64,000 bases of DNA from UBA3951 sp050952125 (GCA_050952125.1 JBMNKK010000001.1:186001-250000), one strand, 5' to 3'; counted from the first letter of the stretch, positions 24,701 through 33,411 are shown. Numbers and translations are program-made. Notes: generated by a model not told the origin, from the letters alone.

Positions 24701-24733
24701 TAAGGTTCACCCCAGTGGGATGCCGGACAATTC

Positions 24734-25291
24734 TTAAGAGCGCACAGGCGCTCTCGACCTCGCGAGCTCATAGCCTCGCCAAAGGGCTTTCTCATTCAGC
24801 GGAATGAGGCGGTGATGCCTCTGGCTGATGACTTCAGGAAGCACCTTCACAACCGTCTCAACCTTTACAATCTCTCGGGCGCCCAAGAGAGCTCCCAAGC
24901 AGATCATGTTTGCTATACGGTCTGACCCGAGCTCTTTGGCTTCATCATTGGCCGGAATCCTGTAGACTTCGATGTTCCCTCTTATATCTTCGTCAGGAAC
25001 TAATGACGCGTTAACGATAAGAGCTCCACCCGGTTGAACTGCGTTCTTGAACTTCTCGAACGACGGGATGTTCATGACTATGGCCGAAGAAGGCTCGACA
25101 ACCACCGGTGACGCGATGGAATCCTCCGATACGCAAACCGCGCAGTTGGCCGTGCCTCCCCTCATTTCGGGGCCGTAAGACGGCAGCCATGAGACCGCCT
25201 TTCCCTCCTCTTTGCCCGCGTAGGTCAATAGAGTGCCGATAAGCATGATGCCCTGGCCGCCAAAGCCTGCCATGATTATCTCGTGGTCCAC
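24734..25291 (-). CDS. 2-oxoacid:ferredoxin oxidoreductase, gamma subunit
   Basis: Gamma subunit of a four-subunit ketoacid oxidoreductase (VOR type). It has 185 residues, starts EIIMAGFGGQGIMLIGTLL, the glycine-rich family signature, and contains PSYGPEMRGGTANCAVCVS and MICLGALLGAREIVK. It lies three bases after the TPP-binding beta subunit. Together with the alpha, beta and ferredoxin genes it oxidatively decarboxylates a 2-oxoacid to acyl-CoA with reduction of ferredoxin. Confidence 0.9.
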   Translation of the reverse strand: MDHEIIMAGFGGQGIMLIGTLLTYAGKEEGKAVSWLPSYGPEMRGGTANCAVCVSEDSIASPVVVEPSSAIVMNIPSFEKFKNAVQPGGALIVNASLVPDEDIRGNIEVYRIPANDEAKELGSDRIANMICLGALLGAREIVKVETVVKVLPEVISQRHHRLIPLNEKALWRGYELARSRAPVRS

Positions 25292-25294
25292 GAC

Positions 25295-26038
25295 CTATTC
25301 CCCCTCCCCGATCTTAAACTCGCCGAGCGGGAACTCGGGAATCATGTTCTCCTCGAGCCACTTAAGCGAGGCCTGAGGAGTCATGCCCCAGTTGGTGGAA
25401 CAGGTTGAAAGTAGTTCGACCAAAGAGAAGCCCTTTCCTTCCAACTGATTCCTGAAGGCCTTCCGAATACCCTGCTTCGCTCTTTGGATATTGGCCGGAT
25501 TGTGCAGTGAGAACCTCGCCACATAGTGTGCCCCTTGAACGGTGGCGAGAAGCTCGGCTATCTTCACCGGATAGCCCTGGGAACCCGGATCCCTTCCGAA
25601 TGGCGATGTAGTCGTCTTCTGGCCGACCAACGTTGTCGGAGCCATTTGCCCGCCGGTCATCCCGTAGATGGCGTTGTTGATGAAGATAACCGTGATGTTC
25701 TCTCCCCGCACCGCCGCGTGGACTATTTCCGCCATACCGATGGACGCCAGGTCGCCGTCGCCCTGGTAGGTGAACACAACGCGATCCGGGTGTACCCGCT
25801 TTATGCCGGTTGCCACTGCGGGAGCGCGGCCGTGGGCCGCCTGCTGGAAGTCACACTCGAAGTAGTTGTAGGCAAATACGGAGCACCCTACAGAGGCCAC
25901 TCCTATGGTTTTCCCCTGAATACCGAGCTCATCTATTGTCTCGGCAACCAGCCTGTGAGCGATGCCGTGAGTGCATCCCGGGCAGTAGTGAGTTACCACA
26001 TTGCTCAGGGATTTCGGGCGCGTATAGACTGGGATCAC
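25295..26038 (-). CDS. vorA: 2-oxoacid:ferredoxin oxidoreductase, TPP-binding beta subunit
   Basis: Thiamine-pyrophosphate subunit. It has 247 residues. THYCPGCTHGIAHRLV holds the conserved cysteine region, and QGDGDLASIGMAEIVHAAVRGENITVIFINNAIYGMTGGQ is the TPP motif (GDG through NN), split here by normal sequence. The start GTG overlaps the alpha-subunit stop by four bases. The operon partners (Ptb, Buk and leucine-type dehydrogenases) point to branched-chain 2-oxoacids as substrate; 2-oxoglutarate or indolepyruvate are less likely. Confidence 0.9.
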   Translation of the reverse strand: MIPVYTRPKSLSNVVTHYCPGCTHGIAHRLVAETIDELGIQGKTIGVASVGCSVFAYNYFECDFQQAAHGRAPAVATGIKRVHPDRVVFTYQGDGDLASIGMAEIVHAAVRGENITVIFINNAIYGMTGGQMAPTTLVGQKTTTSPFGRDPGSQGYPVKIAELLATVQGAHYVARFSLHNPANIQRAKQGIRKAFRNQLEGKGFSLVELLSTCSTNWGMTPQASLKWLEENMIPEFPLGEFKIGEGE

Positions 26039-27144
26039 TGTTTCGCACCTCCCACTTTATCCAGGTAATCGGTCACGCTGGGATGTTTACCGGCGATCAT
26101 GTCGCGGAGGCGCTTTTCAACGGCCCGCGGAGTCGGAACCGCGCCGCCCGTTCTGCCGTAGAAGTGCACGGGCTTTCGCCCATTCACCGCCAGGCGGACA
26201 TCCTCAACCATTTGCCCGGTCGACATTTCGACCGTAAGGAAGCCTTTGGCCCGGTCGATTACCTCGTCGAAAGCCTTATCCGGAAAAGGCCACAAGCTCA
26301 CGGGCCTAATGAGTCCGACCTTTACGCCCTCTTTCCGCAAACGCTGGATAACCGACATACATATCCTGGCCACGGTGCCGTAAGCCACAAAATACCACTC
26401 GGCGTCCTCTTTGTGGACGGTCTCGTATTTGGTTTCGGCCTCGCTTATCTCGGCATACTTCTTCCACAACCTCCAGTTGTGAGCGTCCAGCTCTTCCGGG
26501 TCAAGGAAGATGGAGCTTACGATGTTCTTCTTCCTTCCCTCATTGCCGGTAGTTGCCCACGGCTTGGAGAGAGCCTTTGGCTTTGACCCGTCACCGGCAA
26601 AAGTAACGGGCTCCATCATCTGGCCGATCATCCCGTCACCCAGGATCATGACCGGGTTACGGTACCGGTCCGCGACGTCAAAAGCATGAGCCATAAGGTC
26701 ACAGCCCTCTTGTATGGTCGCGGGAGCGAATACGATAAGCCGGTAGTCTCCGTGACCGCCGCCCTTGGTCGACTGGAAATAGTCCGATTGCGACGGCTGG
26801 ATCCCGCCCAGCCCCGGGCCGCCTCGCGACATGTTCACAATGACGCAGGGAAGCTCCGCCCCCGCGATGTAGGAGATGGCTTCCTGCATAAGGCTTATTC
26901 CGGGACTCGATGAGGAGATGAGAACCCTTCCGCCCGCTCCTGCAGCGCCGTAGACCATGTTGATAGACGATACTTCGCTTTCGGCCTGGACAAACACGCC
27001 GCCCTCATCTTTCAGCCTTCTCGCCATATACTCTGATATCTCGTTCTGAGGCGTAATGGGATACCCAAAATAGAACCTGCATCCGGCACGAATCGCGGCT
27101 TCCGCCAGCGCCTCGTTACCTTTCATGAGCAATGATTCCGCCAT
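26035..27144 (-). CDS. vorB: 3-methyl-2-oxobutanoate:ferredoxin oxidoreductase alpha subunit (VorB)
   Basis: Catalytic alpha subunit. It has 369 residues, with KGNEALAEAAIRAGCRFYFG, YPITPQNEISEYM, the pyrimidine-domain ESEVSSINMVYGAAGAG, SSSSPGISLMQEAISY, and MSRGGPGLGGIQPSQSDYFQ. This pattern is that of proteins annotated VorB. The ATG at 27144 is preceded by GGTGGAGG; a GTG at 27153 is an alternative. It lies 17 bases after the ferredoxin gene. The operon order is ferredoxin, alpha, beta, gamma. Confidence 0.92.
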   Translation of the reverse strand: MAESLLMKGNEALAEAAIRAGCRFYFGYPITPQNEISEYMARRLKDEGGVFVQAESEVSSINMVYGAAGAGGRVLISSSSPGISLMQEAISYIAGAELPCVIVNMSRGGPGLGGIQPSQSDYFQSTKGGGHGDYRLIVFAPATIQEGCDLMAHAFDVADRYRNPVMILGDGMIGQMMEPVTFAGDGSKPKALSKPWATTGNEGRKKNIVSSIFLDPEELDAHNWRLWKKYAEISEAETKYETVHKEDAEWYFVAYGTVARICMSVIQRLRKEGVKVGLIRPVSLWPFPDKAFDEVIDRAKGFLTVEMSTGQMVEDVRLAVNGRKPVHFYGRTGGAVPTPRAVEKRLRDMIAGKHPSVTDYLDKVGGAKQ

Positions 27145-27161
27145 ATCCTCCACCTCCTCCT

Positions 27162-27377
27162 TTAGGGTTTTCTGACCTCAATGACCGCGTCCGGACACAT
27201 CCTGGCGCAAAGCGCGCAGGAAATGCACTGCTCCTGGTCTTCGTCGGATACGAAGGCCGGATGATAGCCTTGGCGGTTCAACTCCGAGCGCAACTTGATG
27301 ATCTTCTTGGGACAGACGTTCAGACACAATTCGCAGCTCTTGCAGTGGTCTTCATTGAATGTGACTCTCTTGTCCAT
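27162..27377 (-). CDS. 2[4Fe-4S] ferredoxin, delta subunit of VOR
   Basis: A 71-residue ferredoxin-like electron-transfer subunit. It has two CXXCXXCXXXCP clusters, CKSCELCLNVCP and CISCALCARMCP, each normal for a [4Fe-4S] centre. The ATG at 27377 follows GGGAGGGAG. The longer frame to 27419 overlaps the P-loop gene stop and is rejected. It carries electrons from the TPP site to soluble ferredoxin. Confidence 0.92.
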   Translation of the reverse strand: MDKRVTFNEDHCKSCELCLNVCPKKIIKLRSELNRQGYHPAFVSDEDQEQCISCALCARMCPDAVIEVRKP

Positions 27378-27406
27378 CGGTCTCCCTCCCATCCGGGTAC
27401 TCTTGT

Positions 27407-28072
27407 TTAGCCCTCCCAAGGCTTAAGCAGGTATCTCTTAAGACGGAGAACGGGAGTGCCCGCAAGGCTTTCGGGCACTTCCAGCCATTCGGGGACTCCT
27501 ATTAATACGACAGGAAGATCCAGCCTCCGGCCCAGTGCCCGGGTGAACTCAAGGCCCATGGCGATGTGATCCGCAGTGGTCTCTTCCGCAAGGTGCGTGT
27601 TTGAGACGAGACCTGTGGGCGCGAGGCCGGCTGAAGTCGTGACGCGCAGGACCGCGTCCGCCGCTTCGTCTAGGGTTCTCGAGAAAGGTCTCAATGCGTT
27701 AACGACGAACCACCCGCGAGCCCCGGGCCTAAGGGCGTCCTTAAGCCCGCCGAGGACTCTCGCGCCGGTAGGATCGCCTCCCACATCCACGACAACGTCG
27801 CGATCTCCCTGCAAAAGAACCCGCCGGACGCCTTCCGGCAGCACAGGGAGGTCGGCATGGCGCACCGACTCCTTTGGAGCGACTACGTTGACACCCTGAG
27901 CCAAGAGGTGCTCCCGGGCATCTCTCACCCGGAAGTACGGCGTCACGGCATCCAGATCCACGATCGTGACCGCACGTCCTTCCGATGCCAATCGCAGCGC
28001 GTAGTTGATTGAAATCTCCGATTTGCCGCTTCCGTACAGGCCGTAAAAGACGGTAACCTCAGCCACGGTCAC
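27407..28072 (-). CDS. P-loop ATPase (MinD/ArsA/CobQ-like) of unknown role in the VOR operon
   Basis: A 221-residue soluble nucleotide-binding protein. The Walker A-like motif YGLYGSGKSEISIN is at about residues 10-23, and VTIVDLDAVTPYFRVRD follows as in MinD/ArsA-type SIMIBI ATPases. VVVDVGGDPTGARVL gives a Walker B-like DVGG. No CXXC metal-binding motif is seen. It overlaps the butyrate-kinase-like gene by four bases upstream and precedes the ferredoxin gene. I do not know its function; assembly, activation or signalling for the neighbouring enzymes are possibilities. Confidence 0.8.
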   Translation of the reverse strand: MTVAEVTVFYGLYGSGKSEISINYALRLASEGRAVTIVDLDAVTPYFRVRDAREHLLAQGVNVVAPKESVRHADLPVLPEGVRRVLLQGDRDVVVDVGGDPTGARVLGGLKDALRPGARGWFVVNALRPFSRTLDEAADAVLRVTTSAGLAPTGLVSNTHLAEETTADHIAMGLEFTRALGRRLDLPVVLIGVPEWLEVPESLAGTPVLRLKRYLLKPWEG

Positions 28073-29088
28073 GACCTCTTCTCTCTAGGGTATTTTCGGG
28101 CACCCCCGCCGGCAAGCGCCCTTGATCCCTCCCTCAAGAGGGCAGGAATAGCCAAATCCTCCCGGAAACAGATGACAGGGCACCACTTGCCCACTCTTTC
28201 CTCGATCGCCGAAGTAAGGGACAAGAGAGAAGCGCCGGGACCGGTAATCGATACGCACTCGGCTTCGCCCTTTAGCGTCGCCAGCGCCCGCCCTATCTCC
28301 TTGGATACCTGATGTGCCAGGCCCGAGACCGCAAGGAGGGCTCCCGCGTGCCCTTCGCGTGTGAGGCGAGCGAGTTCTTGAAGAGTCTCGACGCCTGCAT
28401 AGGAAAACGCGCCTGACCGGACCTTCAGAAGCGAAAGCAGATCCTGCCCGGCCTTCCCTTCTCGCCCAAGCCACGCCAAGAAGGCCGTGGCAGGGATAGT
28501 ACCGGCGCTGGTCAGACCAAAGGGTCCCTCACATGCCAGCGGGTCGGAACTATCCAGGACGCGGTCGCCGCGGTGAGCCGTAACACACGTTTCATCTCCG
28601 AGGTAAACGGTTATGATGGGCGCACCGGCAGCATCCAGCCCCAGGGAAGAGACTGCCTTGTAGAAGGCTTGCCGCTGAGGAACCGCGTAGTACACGCCGC
28701 GGCGTTCGTAGCCGGGATATCCCGACAGCCGGGCCTCGGGCAGAACGGTATCTGTCAGCATCGGGTCGAGCGCGAGACACGGGATCCCGACTTTAGAGCA
28801 GTATTCAAACGCGCGGACGGTCATGCGGTTTCTGGGGTGCCACCCGTCAATACCCGCGGCGTCACCGGCCATGTGCTCGTCAACCACATACACGCCGGGC
28901 GGGCACGGAGCGTAGGAACCTCCGGCGATGACCACACAACGTATGTCGCCCGGGCAAGCCGAGTGGAGCCACAGGAACGGGTCGTCTCCGGCTTTCAGGC
29001 TGTGCATCACAACCCCGCCGTCCCCGTCACCCAGAAACCCTACTCGAGTCTCCGAGAAGCCCGCGTCTATCGCGGCAATACCCGTCAT
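28069..29088 (-). CDS. Degenerate butyrate kinase paralog (ASKHA fold, probably not a kinase)
   Basis: A 339-residue protein that aligns along its middle with the true butyrate kinase of the same operon: DPMLTDTVLPEARLSGYPG against DPVSVDEFSPEARVSGFRP, and CEGPFGLTSAGTIPA against EEGPFTVERAGTLPA. The catalytic positions have changed. The N-terminal NPGSTTTK is IDAGFSETR, the substrate arginine motif VARGG is VIAGG, and the catalytic-histidine motif VAHLGGG is TVYLGDE. It is therefore likely to bind nucleotide or acyl ligand without phosphotransfer. It overlaps the dehydrogenase gene upstream and the P-loop gene downstream by four bases each, so all three are tightly coupled. Confidence 0.8.
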   Translation of the reverse strand: MTGIAAIDAGFSETRVGFLGDGDGGVVMHSLKAGDDPFLWLHSACPGDIRCVVIAGGSYAPCPPGVYVVDEHMAGDAAGIDGWHPRNRMTVRAFEYCSKVGIPCLALDPMLTDTVLPEARLSGYPGYERRGVYYAVPQRQAFYKAVSSLGLDAAGAPIITVYLGDETCVTAHRGDRVLDSSDPLACEGPFGLTSAGTIPATAFLAWLGREGKAGQDLLSLLKVRSGAFSYAGVETLQELARLTREGHAGALLAVSGLAHQVSKEIGRALATLKGEAECVSITGPGASLLSLTSAIEERVGKWCPVICFREDLAIPALLREGSRALAGGGARKYPREKRS

Positions 29089-30149
29089 TTGGGCAGATAC
29101 ATCCTCTTCTGCAGGAGAGCCTTGGATATCCGTTCCTCCGCGACCAAGTCGGCCGCCTCGTGAGTGCTGATTTTCTTCTCATCGGCAGTCTTGAACACCC
29201 GCAGCAGGATATCGTAGATAGTTGAGACCTTCTTCATGGCTCTCTCTCTGTTGTAACCGCCGGGATTGATCTCATCGGCCACGTTGATGACGCCGCCGCC
29301 GTTCGCCACAAAGTCCGGAGCGTACAGGATCCCCCTATCGGCCAATGCCGCAGAGTGCCGCGGTTCCAGCAGCTGGTTGTTGGCGGATCCGCAAACCACC
29401 TTGGCCTTAAGCCGCGGTATGGTGTCATCGTTCAATACGGCACCGAGCGCGCAAGGGGCAAATATGTCGCACTCCTGATCGATTATCCGGTCGGAAGGCA
29501 CCGCAATGGCACCTATCTCCACTGCTTGCTGAACCTTGTCCGGGTATATGTCTGTTACGAACACCTTGGCTCCGGCTTCGAGCAGGCGCGCGACCAGGGG
29601 GAACCCGACAGCGCCGACTCCCTGTACGGCAACTGTCCTTCCGGCCAGGTTATCGCTGCCGAAGACTCTCTGCAAAGAAGCCTGCATGGCTCTGTAAACG
29701 CCGTACGCGGTTATGGGTGAGGGGTCGCCGCTCGTTCCGTCCAGACCCTTCACATGCGGGGTCTCGCCGGCAATGATCGCCATGTCATCGGTGGTGGTTC
29801 CCACATCCTCAGCGGTGATATACCTGCCGCCCAGCGACTGCACAAACCTCCCGAAAGCCCTAAACAGCTCCTCGCTCTTGTCCTTACGCGGGTCGCCGAT
29901 AATCACGGCCTTGCCTCCGCCTAGAGGCAAGCCCATAGCAGCGCTCTTGTACGTCATGCCCCGCGAAAGCCTTAGCACATCGAACAGAGCCTCTTCCTCA
30001 GTCTTGTAGGGCCACATTCTTGTGCCGCCAAGCGCCGGCCCAAGCGTAGTATCATGTATCCCGATAATCGCCTTGAGTCCTGAGACCTTGTCATAGCAGA
30101 ACACCACTTGCTCGTGCTCGTATTTCGCCATCATCTCGAAAATCTCCAC
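29085..30149 (-). CDS. Leucine/valine-type amino acid dehydrogenase (Glu/Leu/Phe/Val family), copy 1
   Basis: NAD-dependent oxidative deamination of a branched-chain amino acid to its 2-oxoacid. It has 354 residues, the leucine-dehydrogenase length. TLGPALGGTRMWPY and AMGLPLGGGKAVIIGDPR contain the substrate-binding and catalytic lysines, TAEDVGTTTDDM carries the catalytic aspartate, and AVQGVGAVGFPLVARLLEAGAKVFVTD is the Rossmann fold. The GGGK form and length match LeuDH. The GTG follows GGAGG. It sits between ptb and the butyrate-kinase-like gene. Confidence 0.92.
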   Translation of the reverse strand: MEIFEMMAKYEHEQVVFCYDKVSGLKAIIGIHDTTLGPALGGTRMWPYKTEEEALFDVLRLSRGMTYKSAAMGLPLGGGKAVIIGDPRKDKSEELFRAFGRFVQSLGGRYITAEDVGTTTDDMAIIAGETPHVKGLDGTSGDPSPITAYGVYRAMQASLQRVFGSDNLAGRTVAVQGVGAVGFPLVARLLEAGAKVFVTDIYPDKVQQAVEIGAIAVPSDRIIDQECDIFAPCALGAVLNDDTIPRLKAKVVCGSANNQLLEPRHSAALADRGILYAPDFVANGGGVINVADEINPGGYNRERAMKKVSTIYDILLRVFKTADEKKISTHEAADLVAEERISKALLQKRMYLPK

Positions 30150-30163
30150 GGTAATCCTCCTTG

Positions 30164-31060
30164 TCAGATAAGAGATCTTGCCATGGCAATGGAATTCAAC
30201 TTTACCTCGGCCGTGTCGGCCCGCGATATGACGACAACGGGAGCTTTAGCCCCTACTATTACTCCTCCCATGACGGCGCGGGCGAAGTACTGCATGCTCT
30301 TGGCTATGCTGTTTCCCGCCACGACATCAGGAGCGATGAGAACGTCGGCCCGTCCCGCCACCTGGCCCTCAATTCCCTTAATCCGCGCCGATTCGGGTGA
30401 AATCGCGGCATCGAGAGCAATCGGCCCCTCAACGTACGCCCCGGGGAACCGTCCGTCCTTAGACATGCGGTCAAGGTTCACAGCGTCCATGCTGGCAGCA
30501 AAGTCCGGGACAGGTACTTCGGAAGGCCCAAGGACCGCGATTCTGGGCTCTTCCACACCCATCACGCGAGCTACCTCGATGGCGTTCATCACAATCTCAA
30601 CCTTCTTATTGAGGTCGGGCGACAGCACCACTCCGCCGTCCGTCACGAATATGAACCGGTCGAAGCCGGGCACTTCAAGGCACGCGACGTGGCTCAAGAT
30701 GCGGCCTTGCCGCAGCCCGTGCTCCCTGTCCAACACTTCTTTGAGGAGAACGCCGGTGCCGATCTTGCCTTTCATCAGGAACCCGCACCTCTTCTCGCGG
30801 ACAAGGGCCACGCCTCTTCTCGCCGACTCCGCCGGGTCTCGGGCATCCACAAAAACCGGGTTTGCCAGGCGAATCCCTTTAGACTCCATCACCCCGCGAA
30901 TCCGGTCGACGTCACCTACCAAGAATGGAGTCACAAACCCTTCGGCCTCGGCCTCGCTTACTGCGAGAAGTGATGCCTCGTCAAAAGCCTCTACAAGGCT
31001 TAGTCCAACCGGGCCCATCCGCCTCACCCTGTCTATGAACGCTCTAAACAAGACACTCAT
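30164..31060 (-). CDS. ptb: Phosphate butyryltransferase
   Basis: Converts (branched) acyl-CoA and phosphate to acyl-phosphate. It has 298 residues of the Pta/Ptb fold, with ITPFLVGD-like VTPFLVGDVDRIR, the core KGKIGTGVLLKEVLD, HVACLEVPGFDRFIFVTDGGVVLSPDL and the end IGAKAPVVVISRADTAEVKLNSIA. The ATG overlaps the buk stop by four bases, the standard ptb-buk pairing but in the order buk-ptb here. With VOR upstream of it metabolically, isobutyryl-, isovaleryl- and 2-methylbutyryl-CoA are likely substrates. Confidence 0.94.
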   Translation of the reverse strand: MSVLFRAFIDRVRRMGPVGLSLVEAFDEASLLAVSEAEAEGFVTPFLVGDVDRIRGVMESKGIRLANPVFVDARDPAESARRGVALVREKRCGFLMKGKIGTGVLLKEVLDREHGLRQGRILSHVACLEVPGFDRFIFVTDGGVVLSPDLNKKVEIVMNAIEVARVMGVEEPRIAVLGPSEVPVPDFAASMDAVNLDRMSKDGRFPGAYVEGPIALDAAISPESARIKGIEGQVAGRADVLIAPDVVAGNSIAKSMQYFARAVMGGVIVGAKAPVVVISRADTAEVKLNSIAMARSLI

Positions 31061-32145
31061 TGACCTGCCGCCTCTTTTTCAGGATAGGTGCGAACGCTCT
31101 CCTCACCGCGGATCACGCGCAGCGCACCCGCAGCGAGAGCCGCTACTTCGTCTTCGCCCGGATAGACAATGTGTCTTCCCAGGAAAGACGTGTGTTCGCG
31201 GACGATATCCACCAAACGAGCAGAACCCGAAAGACCGCCCGTGAGCACAACTGCGTCAGGTACTTCCGGATACGCGGCAGCCATCGCGCATATCTCGCGG
31301 GCTACATGGTAAGCCAGTGATCTCCAAACGAGAGCGGCATGTTCGTTCTCGCCGGCCGCTTTTTCGACTGCACGTGCATCTCTGGTGCCGAGGTAACCCC
31401 TCATCCCCGACGCGGAGGTGAGCCGCGCCTTCAGTTGGTTCCCGTCTCCGAACTCGCGGAAAAGATCCAGCAGGAAGAGTGCGGGTAGGGTTCCCGCTCT
31501 CTCGACCGTGAAAGGCCCTTCCTCATTTGAGTTGTTGACGTCTCTCAGCATCCCCTTGCGGCAGGGAGCGATGGAAAAGCCGCCGCCGAGATGCGCGACC
31601 ACCAGGTAGAGGTCGTCCAGATCCCTTCCCAGGTCTGATGCGGCCCGCCGCGCGCAGGCCCGGATATTCAGCGCATGGAGCAGGCTCTTCCGCGGTACGG
31701 GCCGGAAACCCGAAACCCTGGCCTCAGGCGAAAACTCATCGACCGATACTGGGTCGACTATCAGCGCCGGGACCTTCCCCCGCTGCGACACTTCCCAGGC
31801 AATGAGGCCGCCGAGGTTTGCCGCATGCCTGCCCCCGACTTCGTTCTTGAGGTCCTGAAGCAGGAACTCGTTAACGGCGTAAGCCCCGGACTTCACCGGT
31901 AGCAACAGCCCGCCCCTCGCCACTATGCACGAAAGCGACAGGGGGTCGACCGCCCGCTCTTCCAGGAATTGCTCCACCATGCGTACCCTGTGCGGCAGCT
32001 GCGACATCGTGTCTCCGGATACCGCCCACGCCTCGCCCGCGTGGTCGAGGTTCGCGGAAAAGAGAACGTCCTCGCCGTCATAGATGCCGAGCTTGGTAGT
32101 CGTCGAACCGGGGTTTATCACTAGAAGCAGCTCTCGTCCGGGCAA
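31057..32145 (-). CDS. buk: Butyrate kinase (branched-chain fatty acid kinase)
   Basis: Makes ATP and a (branched) fatty acid from acyl-phosphate. It has 362 residues of the ASKHA acetate kinase family. LLVINPGSTTTKLGIY is the N-terminal phosphate motif, CIVARGG the substrate arginine, VVAHLGGGFSI the catalytic histidine and phosphate-2 loop, and EEGPFTVERAGTLP the conserved core. DAVVLTGGLSGSARL and the terminal EDEVAALAAGALRV are also present. The start is a TTG with AGGGG upstream. All catalytic positions are intact, in contrast to the paralog at 28069-29088. Confidence 0.94.
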   Translation of the reverse strand: MPGRELLLVINPGSTTTKLGIYDGEDVLFSANLDHAGEAWAVSGDTMSQLPHRVRMVEQFLEERAVDPLSLSCIVARGGLLLPVKSGAYAVNEFLLQDLKNEVGGRHAANLGGLIAWEVSQRGKVPALIVDPVSVDEFSPEARVSGFRPVPRKSLLHALNIRACARRAASDLGRDLDDLYLVVAHLGGGFSIAPCRKGMLRDVNNSNEEGPFTVERAGTLPALFLLDLFREFGDGNQLKARLTSASGMRGYLGTRDARAVEKAAGENEHAALVWRSLAYHVAREICAMAAAYPEVPDAVVLTGGLSGSARLVDIVREHTSFLGRHIVYPGEDEVAALAAGALRVIRGEESVRTYPEKEAAGQ

Positions 32146-32158
32146 ACACCCAACCCCT

Positions 32159-33226
32159 TTACACTCTGGTGGCCTTTAGGAGAAGCACCGCCGCTATGCG
32201 GGCCTCGACCATGCGAGTAGCGGCCTTCTCGGTATCGATACCTTCATGTTTGGATATGGCAAAGATGGTCTTGAGAAGCGCAGGGATCCGCTCAACTTTG
32301 AGTTTGCAGCGATTGTAGTTGAACCCGTCCAGCTCGTCGGCGACCTGTATTACTCCTCCCGCGTTCACCACATAGTCGGGAGCATACAGAATACCCCGTT
32401 TGTGGAGCCGTCCGGCGTCGAGGGAAGTCGCCAACTGGTTGTTGGCTCCCCCGCATACAACCTTGCACCTGAGGTCCGGTATGGTCTTCTCGTTGAGGAC
32501 CGCCCCCATCGCGTTGGGCGACAACACATCCACAGCGGAAGTGAGTATCTCATCGGGCTCTTTCACCTTTGCTCCCACCTCGGCCGCGACCGCATCCGCG
32601 ACATCCCGGCGCACGTCCGACAAGACGATCGATGCGCCCGCGTCCTTCAGGTGCCGGCACAGTTTGGAGCCTACCTTGCCTACACCCTGAACCGCACAGG
32701 TCACGCCTCGGAGGTCATGGGTGCCAAAGGCCTCCTGAACACTGGCCCGGATACCCAGGAATACCCCGTACGCTGTGAGAACCGAAGTGTCTCCGCTGCC
32801 GCCGTACTCGGCGGGAAGCCCTACAACAAACCTGGTCTCAGAACCAACGTCAACAAAATCCTGTGAGTAAGTACCTACATCGGTGCCTGTGATGAAGCGG
32901 CCCTTAAGCCCCTCGATGAAACGTCCGTAGGCCCTCAAGAGGATCTCGTCCTTGTCCTTCTCGGGGTCGCCCCAGATCACGCCCTTGGCGCCTCCGTAGT
33001 GAAGCCCGCTTGCCCCGGACTTCAAGGTCATGCCCTTCGACAGCCTTAGGGCGTCGGTTATCGCCTCTTCTTCGGCCTCGTACGGGTACATTCTGGTACC
33101 GCCTAGGGGAGGGCCAAGTGTGGAGTCGTGGATAGCCACGATGGATTTAAGCCGGCCGCCGGCCTTGTCTCTGAAGAACATCACTTGCTCGTGGCCTTCT
33201 TCGGCCATCTTCTTGAACAGGTCCAA
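32159..33226 (-). CDS. Leucine/valine-type amino acid dehydrogenase, copy 2
   Basis: Second Glu/Leu/Phe/Val dehydrogenase of the operon, about 355 residues. The catalytic region reads SGLHYGGAKGVIWGDPEKD, closer to the GGAKGG form of glutamate dehydrogenases than copy 1, yet length and TLGPPLGGTRMYPYE are LeuDH-like. AVQGVGKVGSKLCRHLKDAG is the NAD fold. The start is best placed at the TTG at 33226, six bases after GGGGGG, where it aligns with the start of copy 1. The apparent extension to 33286 runs into the sigma-54 promoter and would not be transcribed. It is the first gene of the operon. Confidence 0.9.
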   Translation of the reverse strand: MDLFKKMAEEGHEQVMFFRDKAGGRLKSIVAIHDSTLGPPLGGTRMYPYEAEEEAITDALRLSKGMTLKSGASGLHYGGAKGVIWGDPEKDKDEILLRAYGRFIEGLKGRFITGTDVGTYSQDFVDVGSETRFVVGLPAEYGGSGDTSVLTAYGVFLGIRASVQEAFGTHDLRGVTCAVQGVGKVGSKLCRHLKDAGASIVLSDVRRDVADAVAAEVGAKVKEPDEILTSAVDVLSPNAMGAVLNEKTIPDLRCKVVCGGANNQLATSLDAGRLHKRGILYAPDYVVNAGGVIQVADELDGFNYNRCKLKVERIPALLKTIFAISKHEGIDTEKAATRMVEARIAAVLLLKATRV

Positions 33227-33270
33227 GCGCATCCCCCCGGATTCAGATTGTGGTTCACACATTGGAGTAA

Positions 33271-33286
33271 GCAAAACCCGTGCCAA
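33271..33286 (-). promoter_or_regulatory. Sigma-54 promoter of the branched-chain amino acid operon
   Basis: Minus strand TGGCACGGGTTTTGCT is an essentially perfect -24/-12 element: TGGCAC, five bases, TTGCT, with GG and GC ten bases apart. It lies about 45 bases before the first gene's start and just downstream of a gene for a sigma-54-dependent activator. Predicted transcription starts near 33260. Confidence 0.85.
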
Positions 33287-33411
33287 ACGATTCTAAAAAC
33301 TCAAGTAGTATCGCCGGACACATGGTCTCACCCTAAACCTCACGAATGCAGGGGTGGAGATTATGCGCTTGTGAAAATGTTCTCAATGTTTAAGATGGCG
33401 TAGTGCACACC

